DNA of 64,000 nt, from positions 124,001 to 188,000 of the forward strand of contig NZ_JACDXX010000008.1 in NCBI RefSeq assembly GCF_020539525.1, in the 5' to 3' direction. Source of the stretch: Pseudogemmobacter faecipullorum. Lineage in GTDB: Bacteria > Pseudomonadota > Alphaproteobacteria > Rhodobacterales > Rhodobacteraceae. Within the stretch, counting starts at the first letter, position 1. Each line of letters starts with the position of its first letter. Shown piece by piece: positions 62,781-64,000 of this stretch. The translations under genes and the position numbers were made by a program. The notes under the pieces were generated by a model. The model was not told the origin of the DNA. It saw only the letters and a program-made list of their open reading frames with translations, and ran no database searches.

Positions 62781-63848
62781 TTACCAGCTCTGGATCACAA
62801 GGCGGGTCTGGGTGAAATCCAGCATCCCGTGTTTGCCGTCATCGCCCCCGAGGCCCGAGCGTTTCCAGCCCGAATGATAGCCCTGATAGGGGTCTGCCGG
62901 AATGCGGTTGATATAGACCTCTCCGGCCTCGATATTATTCGCCACCTGCATCGCCTTGCGGTAGTTTTCGGTATAGATCACCGAAGAGAGGCCGAACTGA
63001 TGGTCATTGGCCATCTCCAGCGCGTCCTCGGTGCTCTGATAGCGCAGCACCGGCAGCACCGGGCCGAAAACCTCCTCCTGGACGATCTCCATATCCTGGC
63101 GGCATCCGGTCAGCAGGGTCGGCGGGTAGAACCAGCCCGGCCCCCCGGGGATGAAGCCGCCGCATTCCAGCACCGCGCCGTCATCAATGGCGCGCGAGAC
63201 CATCTGATGGATGTTCAGCCGCGCATTGGCATTGATCAGCGGCCCCATGGCAGAGGGCTCACGCATCCGGTCGCCGAAACTGCGGGCGCGCATATGGCCG
63301 CGCAGCAGCCCGACGAAGCGGTCATGCACGCTGTCCTGGACATAGACCCGTTCGATCGCGGTGCAGAGCTGGCCGCAATGGGTGGTGCGCGAGGCGACGA
63401 CCGCGGCGGCGGCCTGTTCCAGATCGGCATCCGCCTCGATGATCGCCGGGGTCTTGCCGCCCAGTTCGAGCGAGGATTTGGCGATATTGACCTGGCTGTA
63501 TTCCAGCACTTTGCGCCCGGCGCCGACGCTGCCGGTCAGGGTGATCATCCCCACTTTCGGATGGGTGCAGACGGTCTGGGCCACCTGATGCGTCATGGCG
63601 AGGATATTGATCGCCCCCGGGGGGAAGCCGCAGTCCCGCACCGCCCGCGCCACTTCCAGCGCCGAGGAGGGGGTATTGTTCGAGGGCCGCGCCACCACGG
63701 TATTGCCGGCGATCAGCGCCGGGGCGATTTTGCGCATCAGCGTGTAGATCGGATAGTTGAAGGGGATGAGGGCTGCGACCACGCCGATCGGCTCGCGCTG
63801 CAGCAGCAGGTTATCACCACCAAGCTTGGCTATCCTGTCGCGCATCAT
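62781..63848 (-). pseudogene. lactaldehyde/glycolaldehyde dehydrogenase (AldA-like), N-terminally truncated
   Basis: About 350 residues of an AldA-type aldehyde dehydrogenase. LIPFNYPIYTLMRKIAPALI, SSLELGGKTPAIIEADAD, the catalytic Cys in THCGQLCTAIERVYVQ and the AldA-like end GWKRSGLGGDDGKHGMLDF are present. Roughly the first 120 residues, part of the cofactor domain, are missing: homology stops near 63835, where a permease fragment begins on the other strand. The ATG at 63848 therefore seems accidental. The break is either a recombination point or an assembly join. Confidence 0.8.
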
Positions 63849-64000
63849 CTGGGGCGCGCAGACGGTGGTGATCTATTCGACGCTGGCCACGCTGACCGCC
63901 TATCTGATCGGCCTGTGCTTTGGTCTGATCGCCGGCTATGCCGGCAGGCGCACCGATGCGGTGCTGAGTTTTCTGGCCAATGTGGTGCTCAGCTTCCCGG
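63835..64000 (+). pseudogene. internal fragment of a DppC-like ABC transporter permease, broken at its 5' end
   Basis: Reading from 63835 on the plus strand gives LSRIIWGAQTVVIYSTLATL, then LIGLCFGLIAGYAGRRTDAV and LSFLANVVLSFP, a clear DppC/OppC-family segment. In intact proteins about 90 residues precede this part; here they are missing and the sequence upstream belongs to the aldehyde dehydrogenase. The gene runs out of the window, so its 3' part may be intact. Confidence 0.75.

Noticed and set aside
60353-62815. An 820-codon open frame on the plus strand across the GMC oxidoreductase and the enolase-superfamily gene
   Set aside because: It spans two recognisable minus-strand genes and a gap between them, has no known motif and shows shadow composition.

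Overview
The window looks like part of a large plasmid or chromid of an alphaproteobacterium of the Rhodobacterales, most probably Paracoccus or a close relative. The signs are high G+C coding DNA, a complete repABC partition and replication cassette with parS sites at 49.5-53.0 kb, and a dense set of ABC importers and catabolic operons typical of that group. The genus is an inference; there is no rRNA or other phylogenetic marker here.

Layout. 0-8 kb: the end of a glutathione S-transferase, an Asp/Glu racemase-like gene, a PotABCD-type ABC importer with a divergent MocR regulator, and a LacI regulator. 8-34.7 kb: an organosulfonate island. It holds hpsN-hpsO-hpsP for 2,3-dihydroxypropane-1-sulfonate (DHPS), a YihU-like reductase with a NitT/TauT-type ABC importer, an aldehyde dehydrogenase, suyAB (3-sulfolactate sulfo-lyase), two SuyZ/YeiH-type exporters, a TauE-type exporter, a second NitT/TauT-type importer, and comC/slcC, which racemise sulfolactate through sulfopyruvate. 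Together they can take DHPS to sulfolactate and then to pyruvate plus sulfite, with export of the sulfur oxyanion.

In the middle of this island (17.7-23.9 kb) is an operon for a four-subunit succinate dehydrogenase/fumarate reductase-like complex, a two-subunit class I fumarase/tartrate dehydratase-like enzyme, one of the SuyZ-like exporters and a NIPSNAP protein. I suggest, as an inference, that it desulfonates a dicarboxylate such as sulfosuccinate: dehydrogenation to sulfofumarate, then hydration at the sulfonated carbon and loss of sulfite to give oxaloacetate. This is the strongest candidate for an undescribed system in the window.

34.8-38.4 kb: a single-module NRPS-like protein (adenylation, carrier, thioesterase-like domain with a Cys nucleophile, C-terminal beta-sandwich) with a DUF218 partner. 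38.6-49.1 kb: a DeoR regulator and a divergent cluster of an inositol-phosphatase-like enzyme, a peptide-type ABC importer, an M20 amidohydrolase and two choline-kinase-like proteins. 49.5-53.0 kb: repA, repB, a predicted antisense RNA, repC and two identical parS palindromes. 53.1-64 kb: rsgA, two GMC oxidoreductases, a LysR regulator, a flavin monooxygenase, a 5-formyl-THF cyclo-ligase, an enolase-superfamily gene with an in-frame stop, and a truncated AldA-like gene joined to a permease fragment. That last stretch looks decayed and rearranged.
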